A stretch of DNA of 45,127 nt from Chloroflexota bacterium. GTDB lineage: Bacteria; Chloroflexota; Anaerolineae; Aggregatilineales; Aggregatilineaceae. The notes under the pieces were generated by a model. That model was not told the DNA's origin. It saw only the letters and a program-made list of their open reading frames with translations, and made no database searches. The DNA is taken from positions 1-45,127 of the forward strand of contig JAAYCM010000127.1 in the NCBI GenBank assembly GCA_012729765.1, written 5' to 3'. Each line of letters starts with the position of its first letter. The first letter of the stretch is position 1. Position numbers and translations under genes: made by a program. This document shows, piece by piece, positions 24,765 to 33,578 of the stretch.

Positions 24765-25955
24765 ATGTCTGCTCCTGTTTCGGTTCGCAAAGTTGAATCC
24801 AAAAGAGATTTTGAGACATTCCTGAAGTTTCCCTGGGCGCTCTACAAGGGCGATCCCTACTGGGTGCCGCCGCTGGTGTCGCAGATGCGGCACAAGCTGG
24901 ATCGCAAACTGAACCCCAGCTGGGCGTATATGGAAGGTGATTATTTCCTGGCGTGGCGCGGTGAGCAGCCGGTCGGCACGATCGCGGCTTTCATCAATCA
25001 CCGGCACAATGAGTTTCACAACGAGCATATCGGCTTCTTCGGCCTGTTCCAGGTGTATGACGATCAGGAGGCGGCGACGGCGCTGCTCGAAACCGCCGCC
25101 GATTACGTGCGCGGGCTGGGGTATGACGCCATTCGCGGACCGGCCAGCTTCTCGACCAACGACGAGTGCGCGCTGCTGATCGAAGGCTTCGACGGCCCGC
25201 CGCTGCTGTTGATGCCCTACAACTATCCGTACTTCCAACGCCTGGTCGAAAACACGCCCGGCTTCGAGAAGGTGATGGACCTCTACAGCTACTACATCAC
25301 GCTCGAAGGCGTGCAGTCGGACGACGGCCAGTATCTCGAAAAGCTGTTCCGGGTGACGCGCAAGAACAACGCACGCCGCCGCATCACCGTTCGCCCGCCC
25401 GATCTCAAGCATCTGAAGCAGGAATTCCTGACGCTGAAGGCGATCTATAACCGCGCCTGGGACAAAAACTGGGGCTTCGTGCCATTCTCCGACGATGAAT
25501 TGGACGAGATGGTCAAAGAATTGGGGCAGTTCTTCGAGCCGCGCCTGACGTTTTTCGCCGAGGTCGAAGGCCGCCCGGTCGGGTTTTTGCTGGGCATCCC
25601 CGACATGAACCAGGTTTTGCACAAAGCCTATCCGCGCCCCGGCAAGCCGGAGCTGCTGGCGATGCTCCAGGCGTTATGGCACTGGAAGGTGCGCTCGAAG
25701 ATCACGCGGTTTCGGGTGATGCTGCTGGGCGTGCAGGAAAACCATCGCGGGCTGGGCGTCGAATCGGCGATGTTTGCCGAGCTGTACCAGTCGGCGGTAC
25801 AGATGGACTGGCACTATGCTGACGGCGGCTGGGTGTTGGAAACTAACGCGCCGATGCAGCGGTTGGTCGAGGCCTACCGCGCCGAGCCATACCGGCGCTA
25901 TCGTTTCTACGAGCGCGCGTTGAAGCCGCCGTCGTCAGAGGTTGGGCCGGGCTAG
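24765..25955 (+). CDS. Two-domain acetyltransferase-like protein, paralogue 1
   Basis: This 396-residue protein is a full-length paralogue of the one at 26281. It begins with FLKFPWALYKGDPYWVPPL, a signature seen in a widespread family of GNAT-like proteins of unknown substrate. GTIAAFINHRHNEFHNEHIGFFG and TAADYVRGLGYDAIRGPASF follow. The second half contains the GNAT-like GVQENHRGLGVESAMFAELY, where the acetyl-CoA loop would lie. The ribosome site GGAAGGA is 14 bp from the ATG. The gene is divergent from tRNA-Asn. Its TAG stop is part of the CTAG end of the MITE-like copy g. Function is not known; an acyl-group transfer to an amine is a guess from the fold. Confidence 0.65.
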   Translation: MSAPVSVRKVESKRDFETFLKFPWALYKGDPYWVPPLVSQMRHKLDRKLNPSWAYMEGDYFLAWRGEQPVGTIAAFINHRHNEFHNEHIGFFGLFQVYDDQEAATALLETAADYVRGLGYDAIRGPASFSTNDECALLIEGFDGPPLLLMPYNYPYFQRLVENTPGFEKVMDLYSYYITLEGVQSDDGQYLEKLFRVTRKNNARRRITVRPPDLKHLKQEFLTLKAIYNRAWDKNWGFVPFSDDELDEMVKELGQFFEPRLTFFAEVEGRPVGFLLGIPDMNQVLHKAYPRPGKPELLAMLQALWHWKVRSKITRFRVMLLGVQENHRGLGVESAMFAELYQSAVQMDWHYADGGWVLETNAPMQRLVEAYRAEPYRRYRFYERALKPPSSEVGPG

Positions 25956-26129
25956 AACGTGTTATGTACTTCGGAACGCTGAATGCGGCGAACGACACTT
26001 CCCCCCATCCTAAATCCTTCCCCCACAAGGTGGGAAGGACTTGAAAAACACCACCGTGCTCCTCTTCCCTCCGCGACAGCGTGGGGAACGGGCCAGGGGA
26101 TGGGAGTAAAAGTGCATAACAGCCTCTAG
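25952..26129. mobile_element. Well-formed MITE-like element, copy g
   Basis: This 178-bp element has about 20-bp imperfect terminal inverted repeats: left CTAGAACGTGTTATGTACTT and, reversed, right CTAGAGGCTGTTATGCACTT. Inside are CCCCCCATCCTAAATCC, the hairpin CTTCCCCCACAAGGTGGGAAG, and a second arm CTTCCCTCCGCGACAGCGTGG. CTAG at both ends fits either a target duplication of the YTAR type or part of the terminal repeat. It has no coding capacity, so any mobility would need a transposase from elsewhere. It lies exactly between two paralogous genes. Confidence 0.8.
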
Positions 26130-26280
26130 CCTCGCCCGTACGTGAAACACGTTGGACCAATGCCTTTGACTGTCGCTCAAAAACGCAACACACACTCCGG
26201 GATCGCGCTTGCCAGCCTGGGCACGCGCCGTCAGATTAAGCACATACAGGCGTTTGATCGCAGCGCCAAAGGGGAATGTC
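26130..26280 (+). other. Leader of the second acetyltransferase-like gene
   Basis: After the MITE-like element, 151 bp lead to the ATG at 26281. A reading frame runs in from 26209, but the AAAGGGGAA ribosome site directly before 26281 decides the start. No clear promoter pair is visible. TTGACT at about 26168 lacks a good -10 partner. Confidence 0.4.
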
Positions 26281-27456
26281 ATGTCAGCTTCGCTGATCGT
26301 GCGCCGGGTTGATTCGAAAGCCAGCCAGAACGCGTTCCTGTCCTTTCCCTGGACACTCTACCGGGGCGATCCCTATTGGGTGCCGCCGCTGGTGTCGCTC
26401 CAGCGGAACAAGCTGGACAAGCGCAAGAATCCGACCTGGAAGCACCTGGAAGGCGAGTATTTCATCGCCTGGCGGGGCGAGCAGCCGGTCGGCACAATCG
26501 CGGCGTTCATCAACCACCGCCACAACGACTATCACCACGAGCACATCGGCTTCTTCGGCTGCTTCGAGGTCTACGACGATCAGGAAGCGGCGACGGCGCT
26601 GCTCGATACCGCCGCCGACTATGTGCGCGGGCTGGGTTATGACGCGCTGCGCGGCCCGGCCAGCTTTTCGACCAACGATGAATGCGGCCTGCTGATCGAG
26701 GGCTTCGACCAGCGGCCCGCCATCCTGATGCCCTACAACTATCCCTACTACCAGCGCCTGATCGAAAACACGCCCGGCTTTGCCAAAGCGATGGACCTGG
26801 TCAGCTACAATTTCACGCTCCACGATTTCGAAGCATCGGAGAAGATGGAGCAGACGATACGGGTCACGCAGCGCAACAACGCGCGCCGCGCGATCACGGT
26901 TCGCCCGCTGAACCGCAAGCGCTTGCAAAATGAACTGCAAGTGCTCAAATCGATCTACAATAGTGCGTGGGAGCACAATTGGGGTTTTGTCCCGCTCTCG
27001 GACGAGGAACTGGATGCGCTGGTAGAGGACCTGGGCCAATTTCTGGAGCCGCGCCTGGCCTATTTCGCCTTTGTGGCGGGCGAGCCGGCTGGGTTTCTGC
27101 TCGCGTTTCCTGATCTCAACCAGCCGCTGCTCCGCGCCTATCCACGCCCCGGCAAGCCGGAACTGCTGACACTGGCGCAGGTGTTGTGGCACTGGCGCGT
27201 GCGCTCGAAGATTACGCGCGTCCGGGTCGCGCTGCTGGGCATCAAAGAGCAGTACCGGGGTATTGGGGTTGAGGGGGCGCTCTTTATCGAGCTGCTGAAC
27301 CAGACGCTCAGGCTCAGCACCGAGCGCCACTGGGACACCGCCGATGCGGGCTGGGTGCTCGAAACCAACGAGCCGATGCGCCGCCTGGTCGAGGCCCTGA
27401 ACGGTGTTGTGTACAAGCGCTTCCGCTTCTATGAGCGTCTACTGCCGGGTCAATAG
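26281..27456 (+). CDS. Two-domain acetyltransferase-like protein, paralogue 2
   Basis: This 391-residue protein is closely similar to the one at 24765. Shared blocks include FPWTLYRGDPYWVPPLVS, GTIAAFINHRHNDYHHEHIG, ADYVRGLGYDALRGPASFST and NYPYYQRLIENTPGF. The middle region (about 175-200) is shorter than in paralogue 1. The C-terminal GIKEQYRGIGVEGALFIELL corresponds to the acetyl-CoA loop. The start is set by the ribosome site AAAGGGGAA. Together the genes form a tandem duplication interrupted by the MITE-like copy g. Substrate unknown. Confidence 0.65.
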   Translation: MSASLIVRRVDSKASQNAFLSFPWTLYRGDPYWVPPLVSLQRNKLDKRKNPTWKHLEGEYFIAWRGEQPVGTIAAFINHRHNDYHHEHIGFFGCFEVYDDQEAATALLDTAADYVRGLGYDALRGPASFSTNDECGLLIEGFDQRPAILMPYNYPYYQRLIENTPGFAKAMDLVSYNFTLHDFEASEKMEQTIRVTQRNNARRAITVRPLNRKRLQNELQVLKSIYNSAWEHNWGFVPLSDEELDALVEDLGQFLEPRLAYFAFVAGEPAGFLLAFPDLNQPLLRAYPRPGKPELLTLAQVLWHWRVRSKITRVRVALLGIKEQYRGIGVEGALFIELLNQTLRLSTERHWDTADAGWVLETNEPMRRLVEALNGVVYKRFRFYERLLPGQ

Positions 27457-27491
27457 GCCGTCAGAGAGCTGCACACTCAGGAAAGGGATTT

Positions 27492-27863
27492 ATGCCAAAT
27501 CGACTGATTGCTATTGTGGACGATGAAAAACCGATGGTGGACCTGCTCTCGACCTATTTGAAGATGCGGGGCTACCAGATCGTCTCTGCTTATTCGGGGA
27601 TCGACGCTATTCCGTTGGTGCAGCAGGAGCGCCCCGATGCCCTGCTGCTCGACCTGATGCTGCCCACTGTCGATGGTCTGACGATTTGCGAACTGCTGCG
27701 CCGCGATCCTGATTTCGGCAGCCTGCCCATTATTATCGTGACGGCCCGCAACGACCAGCAGACGATGGCCCGTGCCGAGCGGGTTGGGGCCGACGCCTTC
27801 CTCACCAAGCCGGTATCCTTCCCGCGGCTGCAATCTCTGCTGCTGGAACTGCTAGGGGACTGA
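27492..27863 (+). CDS. Single-domain response regulator (CheY-like receiver)
   Basis: This 123-residue protein is a receiver domain with all key residues: acidic pocket D10/D11, phosphorylation site D54 (LLLDLMLP), T84 and K106 (TKPVSF). It has no output domain, so it must act by protein contact or in a phosphorelay. No kinase is nearby. The ribosome site GGAAAGGG precedes the ATG. The end overlaps the end of the convergent solute-binding protein gene by 12 bp. Confidence 0.9.
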   Translation: MPNRLIAIVDDEKPMVDLLSTYLKMRGYQIVSAYSGIDAIPLVQQERPDALLLDLMLPTVDGLTICELLRRDPDFGSLPIIIVTARNDQQTMARAERVGADAFLTKPVSFPRLQSLLLELLGD

Positions 27864-29303
27864 CGCCTGGGGATTGGATGGGGCGGTCAGCCAGTCTGCG
27901 GCGGCGCTGGACAGCAGCGCGTCGCTGGCAGGCCGGGATACCGGGGCCAGGCTGTTGAGCGCAGCGTCGGCGGCGGTTGTGGCCGAGGCGCCGGCTAACA
28001 CCTCGGCGAAGCTGGCTTGCAGCGCTACCGCCGCGCTGTTGTTGTACTGCGCGCCGGGCAGAATATGTGCCGCTCCAAGCACCGTCTGGACGAAGTCGGC
28101 ATAGGTATCGTCTTCCCACAGCCGGAAGGCGCGCTGCTGCGAAGGCAGGATTCCCAGCGCCTCGGTGAAGAGGCTCTGTTGGCTGACGCGCATGATCCAC
28201 GAGAGGAAGGCGCGCGCTTGCCGCTGGCGATCCGGGTTTTGGGTGGTGAGCACCCACATCCAGCCATCCATCGTGGTGATCGGATCGCCCGTTTGCGTCG
28301 GGATCGGTGCCAGCCCGATATTCTGAAGGCCAGCGCGGCGGCCCAGGTAGGTCGCGGTATCGACGGCGATAAAATTCACCTCACCGGCTGCGAACAGGTC
28401 CCAGTAGGTGTTGTATTGGGTCTGGCCCAGCAAGCCCTGATCGAAAATCCCGGCGCGGACGCCCTGCTCGTAGAAGCGCAGCACATCGGTCAGTGGGCCG
28501 GATTCCAGGACCGGACCGCCGGTTTCGTCCAGCAGATCCCCATCCAGCGCGCGGTATTGGAGCAGCAGTACCCAGTTGACCATCGTGCCCTGGCCCGCCC
28601 CGGCAGGAAACAGATAGGGCACTTCGGCGGCCAATACGTCGTCGAAGGTCAGCGGCGGTGTGTCGAAGACCGTCTCGCGGTAGATGGAGTGCACGATATT
28701 GAGTGCGTAGGGGATGCCGTACAGCACATCGTTGATCTCGCCCAACTCCTGCACGCCGGGCAGCAGATTGTTGAGAATGTCGCTGGGAGCCCAATCGGTG
28801 ACAGGAACGATCAACCCCTCGGTGGCGGCGGTCACCATATCCGAGCGGCGCATCAGCGTCAGATCGGGCACGGCGCCGGGCGCGACCGGCAGCGCCGCGC
28901 GCAGCGCAGGCAGGATGCCGCCCAGACCGTTGGCGCGGCGGCGGCGCACTTCCAGATCGTAGGTCGAGTAGGTCAGCCGGAAGCTCTCAAACTGCTCGCG
29001 CAGCACGTCATCGGCGACGGTGCCCGAAACCGGGTACAGCTCGTCCGGCCACCATACCATAATGCGCTCCCCCGTTGGGGTTGGCTCGGCGGTCGGAGTG
29101 GGGGTTAGCTGCACCAACTGGGCGATGGGCGCGGGGACTTCGTTGAATGGGGCGGCCCGATCCTCGGCGATGGTCGGCGTGGTTCCAACGGGAACGGTGG
29201 TGCCGAGTGCCGGGGTGAGCGGCTGTTCGGTCGCCTGCCGGTAGAGCAGCGCACTCAGCGTGAACAGGACGACAATAAACGCCAACAACCCGATCCGTTG
29301 CAT
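27852..29303 (-). CDS. Extracellular solute-binding protein (ABC transporter, sugar type)
   Basis: This 483-residue protein starts with a hydrophobic segment (IGLLAFIVVLFTLSALLY, about 3-20) that serves as a signal or membrane anchor. It lacks a lipobox Cys. A Pro/Thr-rich spacer (about 55-75) precedes the binding domain, which resembles family 1 solute-binding proteins: MVWWPDELYPV, FRLTYSTYDLEVRRR, and DPITTMDGWMWVLTT. Sugars or oligosaccharides are the usual ligands. No permease or ATPase gene is adjacent, so it may be an orphan. The ATG at 29303 has AGGAGC upstream; the frame extends nine codons further. The protein lies between a response regulator and an acyl carrier protein. Confidence 0.75.
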   Translation of the reverse strand: MQRIGLLAFIVVLFTLSALLYRQATEQPLTPALGTTVPVGTTPTIAEDRAAPFNEVPAPIAQLVQLTPTPTAEPTPTGERIMVWWPDELYPVSGTVADDVLREQFESFRLTYSTYDLEVRRRRANGLGGILPALRAALPVAPGAVPDLTLMRRSDMVTAATEGLIVPVTDWAPSDILNNLLPGVQELGEINDVLYGIPYALNIVHSIYRETVFDTPPLTFDDVLAAEVPYLFPAGAGQGTMVNWVLLLQYRALDGDLLDETGGPVLESGPLTDVLRFYEQGVRAGIFDQGLLGQTQYNTYWDLFAAGEVNFIAVDTATYLGRRAGLQNIGLAPIPTQTGDPITTMDGWMWVLTTQNPDRQRQARAFLSWIMRVSQQSLFTEALGILPSQQRAFRLWEDDTYADFVQTVLGAAHILPGAQYNNSAAVALQASFAEVLAGASATTAADAALNSLAPVSRPASDALLSSAAADWLTAPSNPQASVP

Positions 29304-29371
29304 CGACGCAAGCTCCTGTGCCCGTGGCACAGCAGGCCAGTCTCGGACGCCGCACCTGCGGCGGGCGCGAC

Positions 29372-29620
29372 TTAGCCCTGCATAACCCGCCGGACCATCT
29401 GATCGAGCGTGTCAAGATTCTCGACGGTGAGGTCTGTGTCCGGAATGTACACCCCAAAGGTTTCTTCGACGAAGACTCCGAAGTACGCCAACGAGAACGA
29501 GTCGATCAGACCCCCGGTGATCAACGGCTCGTCATCCTTGAGCACGTACTTGGGGTTGCGGATCAGCTCGGTGGTCACGAAGGCTCGCAGCTTTTCGCGC
29601 ACGTCAGTTTCGTTCGGCAT
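29372..29620 (-). CDS. Acyl carrier protein
   Basis: This 82-residue protein is an acidic four-helix carrier. The phosphopantetheine attachment Ser is S41 in GGLIDSFSL, a variant of the usual DSL. It is not next to fatty acid synthesis genes, so it is likely a specialised or orphan carrier for an acyl group or amino acid. It is followed on the same strand by the solute-binding protein after a 68-bp gap. The ribosome site GGGGGAAC precedes the ATG. Confidence 0.85.
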   Translation of the reverse strand: MPNETDVREKLRAFVTTELIRNPKYVLKDDEPLITGGLIDSFSLAYFGVFVEETFGVYIPDTDLTVENLDTLDQMVRRVMQG

Positions 29621-29753
29621 TGTTCCCCCGCTCAGTCCTCGTTAGCAGTCGGACAAGGCGGCGCGTCCGGGCGGGATGGAGCAGCCCGAAGCGCCAAAAC
29701 GCCAGAAGTCTACCGCAGATGTGAGCGGGATGCGAACCGGCGCCCCCGCCACA

Positions 29754-29779
29754 GAATCAAACAGCCAGCGCGCATGGCT
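29754..29779 (-). terminator. Weak terminator downstream of tRNA-Ser
   Basis: On the minus strand, CAGCCA and TGGCTG flank a 7-nt loop, followed by TTTGATT. The U-run is short and interrupted, so termination may be incomplete. Confidence 0.5.
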
Positions 29780-29831
29780 GGCCGGTTAGTGTTGAGCCAG
29801 GAGGCGTGCTGCTGGCTGCGGCAGTTAAAGG

Positions 29832-29919
29832 CGGAGGGGGTGGGATTCGAACCCACGGTAGCGACAAGCGCTACAACGGTTTTCGAGACCGCCCCATTCA
29901 ACCACTCTGGCACCCCTCC
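29832..29919 (-). tRNA. tRNA-Ser (CGA)
   Basis: This 88-nt class II tRNA has acceptor stem GGAGGGG/CCCCTCC and discriminator G, but CCA is not encoded (CCT follows). The anticodon stem GCGGT/ACCGT holds loop CTCGAAA, anticodon CGA. The long variable arm TAGCG-CTTGT-CGCTA is typical of serine tRNAs. It follows tadA by 17 bp and is probably processed from the same transcript. Confidence 0.95.
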
Positions 29920-29936
29920 GAAAGGGTATTCAGTTG

Positions 29937-30458
<522 letters not shown>

Positions 30459-30929
30459 CTAAAACATCGAGAGCTGCATCCCCCCATCGGGCGGTGCGTC
30501 GTCGTCGCTGAAGTCGCCGGCTTCGTCCTCAGCGGCCTCGTCCATGATCTCGTCGATGACCGGGTCCTCGGCCAGCTCGTCAGGGGCGAGCACATCGCCA
30601 GCGTCGTATGCTTCATATCCGGCATAGGCGGCGTCATCGTCACACGGGGCGGATTCGTCCGGCAGGGCCTCGGCTTCGGCCAGCGGCGCGATCTCTTCCG
30701 GCTCCGGCGCGGGATCATCGGCCCAGGCTTCGTCCGTTTCGGCCTCGACGATCTCCAGCCCGGCTTCCTGCTGGAGCGCGAGCAGGTCATCTTCGGTCAG
30801 CCCGGCGTGCTGCAAGACGCGCCGCAGCGTCTGCTCGGTGACGAAATCCTGGTTGCGGATGACATGGACGTAATGCGAGCGCAGGCAGGCCTGCCACTCG
30901 TCGAAGAAAATGCTCCGGCTGGGACTCAT
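30459..30929 (-). CDS. Acidic protein of unknown function
   Basis: This 156-residue protein has a short helical N-terminal domain (SIFFDEWQACLRSHYVHVIR and VTEQTLRRVLQHAGLTEDDL, residues 5-55) and then an extremely acidic low-complexity tail rich in Asp, Glu, Ala and Pro. It ends in MQLSMF, like a short binding peptide: QLSMF resembles the clamp-binding motif QLxLF of DNA polymerase partners. The frame is open further up to 31073, but the ATG at 30929 marks the start of the conserved-looking part; no strong ribosome site supports it. I do not recognise a family. The neighbours give no hint. Confidence 0.55.
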   Translation of the reverse strand: MSPSRSIFFDEWQACLRSHYVHVIRNQDFVTEQTLRRVLQHAGLTEDDLLALQQEAGLEIVEAETDEAWADDPAPEPEEIAPLAEAEALPDESAPCDDDAAYAGYEAYDAGDVLAPDELAEDPVIDEIMDEAAEDEAGDFSDDDAPPDGGMQLSMF

Positions 30930-31043
30930 AGGCGTAACACGTTCAAATCGGTCTGCGTATGGTTGCGATGTCCACATTCTAGCCACGATCCGGCCCGGCT
31001 GCCAGCTTAGTATTACCGCCGCTGCGTGCCCCGCACCGGGGCG

Positions 31044-31193
31044 AGGGACTTCAAACCTGCCGCCGCCTCTCACGTAGGGGTAGGGCTTGCCCTACCCGTT
31101 TTTCCGGCCAGCGGGCGATGCTTGCATCGCCCCTACAAAAACCCCTTCGCCCCGCTTGCGAGGGAGAAGGGGCCGGGGAATGAGGGGGGATTT
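31044..31193. repeat. Second intergenic repeat family, copy h
   Basis: The copy contains two perfect hairpins with TT loops: GGGTAGGGC/GCCCTACCC (31078-31097) and GGGCGATGC/GCATCGCCC (31113-31132). A CCCCTTCGCCCCGC/GAGGGAGAAGGGG arm follows. The order matches, reversed, the copy at 41630-41766, with the shared stretch CTCACGTAGGGGTAGGG. Confidence 0.7.
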
Positions 31194-31206
31194 TCGGTGC
31201 GCCAGC

Positions 31207-32364
31207 TTATACCACCGCGCTCAGCAGCCCCATCAGCGCGCCGAACACCACCAGCCACAGCGAGTTGATCCGGTAGCGGAAGAGCAGCAGCGCCGCGATC
31301 AGCCCGACCACGACCGTGAACAGGTCGATATAAGCCGCCCGTGCCAGCTCCCACGTCACAGCGGCCATCATTCCCAGCGCGGCGACGTTCACACCGTCCA
31401 GCAGCGCGCTCGCCAAGGTTGAATGACGGATGCGCGGGATAAGCGGATTGCTGATCGCGACGGCGGCGAAGGCGGGCAGGTAGAACGCCAGCGTCGCCAG
31501 CAGCGCCCCCGGCACGCCGCCCAGGATATAGCCAATGAAGGTGGCCGAGGTCGAGAGCGGACCGGGTGTCATCTGGCCGACCGCGATCGCGTCGATCAAC
31601 TGCTGCTCGGTGATCCAGCCGTAGCGCTCGACCAGATCGGCTTGCAGGAAGGCGAACAGTACATAGCCCGATCCATACAGCAGCGCGCCGATCTTCAGCA
31701 TGGTCAGGAACAGCGCTCCCAGGCTGTAGCCGGTCCCACCGGCGGCTGCCGGGAGCCAGCCGAGCAGCGGCAGGGGCGCGAGGGCCAGCGTCCGGCGCGG
31801 GCGCACGAACCGCCGCCCGTTGCGCGCCAGCATCAGGATCAGGCCGCTGCCGAGCAGCAGAATCACGAAGTTGACCCCGGCGAAGTAGAGCACCAGCGCC
31901 AACAGACCGAGCACCCCGGTCAGCACGCCGGTAACGGCTTTGCGCCCCAGGCCCCACAGCGCCGCCAGGATCAGGGGGATGATCACCGGCTTGATGCCAT
32001 ACAGCAGCCACTCGACCGCCGGGGTGGTGCCATATTCGACATAGGCCCACGCCAGCCCCAGCACGATCACAACTGCCGGGACCAGAAACGCCAGCCCGCC
32101 GACGATCAGGCCCAGCAGCCCGGCGCGCAGATAGCCGATGTGCATCGTCATCTCGCTTGAATTCGGGCCGGGGATCAGGTTGGTCGCGCCGAGCAGATCG
32201 AGGAAATGCTGCTCGTCGATCCACGCGCGCCGCTCGACCAGCTCGTGACGCATGATCGCGATATGCGCTGCCGGGCCGCCGAACGCGGTCGCGCCGATGC
32301 GCAGGAACGCCAGCCCGACTTCGGTCAGGCGTGCCAGGGTCGGGCGATGGGGTGCGATGGGCAT
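31207..32364 (-). CDS. chrA: Chromate-type anion transporter (two CHR domains)
   Basis: This 385-residue inner-membrane protein has two homologous halves, each starting with a CHR signature: FLRIGATAFGGPAAHIAIM (16-34) and LKIGALLYGSGYVLFAFLQ (about 218-236). Family-typical motifs are NLIPGPNSSEM near 60-70 and GQMTPGPLSTSATFIGY about 265-281. ChrA exports chromate, probably by proton antiport; many homologues have other or unknown anion substrates. It sits 62 bp downstream of galK with a GGGGGCG/CGCCCCC inverted repeat between them. No ChrR or ChrB is seen. Confidence 0.9.
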   Translation of the reverse strand: MPIAPHRPTLARLTEVGLAFLRIGATAFGGPAAHIAIMRHELVERRAWIDEQHFLDLLGATNLIPGPNSSEMTMHIGYLRAGLLGLIVGGLAFLVPAVVIVLGLAWAYVEYGTTPAVEWLLYGIKPVIIPLILAALWGLGRKAVTGVLTGVLGLLALVLYFAGVNFVILLLGSGLILMLARNGRRFVRPRRTLALAPLPLLGWLPAAAGGTGYSLGALFLTMLKIGALLYGSGYVLFAFLQADLVERYGWITEQQLIDAIAVGQMTPGPLSTSATFIGYILGGVPGALLATLAFYLPAFAAVAISNPLIPRIRHSTLASALLDGVNVAALGMMAAVTWELARAAYIDLFTVVVGLIAALLLFRYRINSLWLVVFGALMGLLSAVV

Positions 32365-32400
32365 CGGCGGGCCTTTCGGGCTGGGCGGTCAGGAAGGGAT

Positions 32401-32420
32401 GGGGGCGCAGGATCGCCCCC
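32401..32420. repeat. Inverted repeat between galK and chrA
   Basis: GGGGGCG and CGCCCCC enclose a 6-nt loop, just after the galK stop on the minus strand. There is no U-run, so it is a weak candidate for a processing or stabilising hairpin. Confidence 0.45.
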
Positions 32421-32426
32421 GGATCG

Positions 32427-33578
32427 CTATTCGTCCAGGCGCGTGACGCCGCTGCCGTCTGCTGCCTGCGTGACATAAATCTGTGGGTCGAGGCCGGTTT
32501 CCTCAGTATAGGCCGGTGTCACCGCCTCGATGAACTGCGGCACGGCCTCGTTTTGGACCAGGGCCACCGCGCACCCGCCGAAGCCCGCGCCGGTCATGCG
32601 CGCCCCGTAGCAGCCCGGCTGCGCGCTGGCGAGATCGGCCATCACGTCCAGCTCGTAGCAGCTTACCTCGTAATCGTCGCGCAGGCTGGCATGGCTCTGG
32701 CGCATGGCCTGTCCCGCCGTCTTCAGGCCCCCGCCGCGCAGCGCCATCGTGGTCGCGTTGACGCGCAGATTCTCGGTGATGATGTGGTGGGCGCGGCGGT
32801 AGAGCACATCGCCAAGCTGCGCGCGGGCGGCTTCGAGCATCTCGCGGTTGGCGTCGCGCAGGGCGGGCACGCCGAGAAGCTGCGCGGCGGCCTCACACTG
32901 CTCGCGCCGCAGGGCATATTCCGAATCGACCAGGCCGCGCTGCTTGCGGGTGTCCATGATCACCAGGCTGACCCCGGCGGGGATCGGGATCGTGGATGTT
33001 TCCAGGCTGCGGCAGTCGATCAGCAGGGCATGACCGGCGACGCCCATCGCCGAGGCCATCTGGTCCATCACGCCGCACGGCATCCCGATGAACTGGTGCT
33101 CGATCTCGACTCCGGCCAGCGCCTTATCCACCTGGGGCAGCGTCGCACCGGCCAGCGCCAGCCCCAGCTCCAGCATCACGACCTCGACCGCCGCCGACGA
33201 CGACAGTCCCGCCGCGACCGGGATATCGCCGCCGATCACCGCGTCGAAGCCGGGCACGGTATAGCCCTGGCTGCCGAGCCACCACAGCGCCCCGCGCGGA
33301 TATTTGCTCCAGGCGGGCAGGTCGGGATCGTCCAGATTGTCGAGCGAAAAAAGCGTCTGGCTGTCGAAATCGGTCGAGACGAAGTGCACGTCCGAATCGT
33401 CGCGCGGGCGGGCGGCGACGTAGATCGCGCGGTTGATGGCCGCCGGCAGCACGAAGCCATCGTTGTAGTCGGTATGCTCGCCGATCAGGTTGACCCGGCC
33501 CGGCGCGCGGGCGAGCAGGGTCGGCGGTGCCCCAAAGCGTTCCTCAAAAGTCTTCAAAACTTTGTCTTTGATATTCAT
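32427..33578 (-). CDS. galK: Galactokinase
   Basis: This 383-residue GHMP kinase phosphorylates galactose to galactose 1-phosphate with ATP. Three family motifs are present: [20 protein letters not shown] (24-42) for galactose, [12 protein letters not shown] near 116-127 for ATP, and [13 protein letters not shown] near 343-355. The length matches galactokinases (380-400). It begins inside the galT stop (ATGA overlap), so the pair is translationally coupled. Galactose epimerase (galE) is not in the window. Confidence 0.95.
   Translation of the reverse strand: MNIKDKVLKTFEERFGAPPTLLARAPGRVNLIGEHTDYNDGFVLPAAINRAIYVAARPRDDSDVHFVSTDFDSQTLFSLDNLDDPDLPAWSKYPRGALWWLGSQGYTVPGFDAVIGGDIPVAAGLSSSAAVEVVMLELGLALAGATLPQVDKALAGVEIEHQFIGMPCGVMDQMASAMGVAGHALLIDCRSLETSTIPIPAGVSLVIMDTRKQRGLVDSEYALRREQCEAAAQLLGVPALRDANREMLEAARAQLGDVLYRRAHHIITENLRVNATTMALRGGGLKTAGQAMRQSHASLRDDYEVSCYELDVMADLASAQPGCYGARMTGAGFGGCAVALVQNEAVPQFIEAVTPAYTEETGLDPQIYVTQAADGSGVTRLDE

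Noticed and set aside
23078..26129. Insertion sequence with its own transposase
   Set aside because: No transposase-like frame is found in or near the repeats; they are too short to be autonomous.
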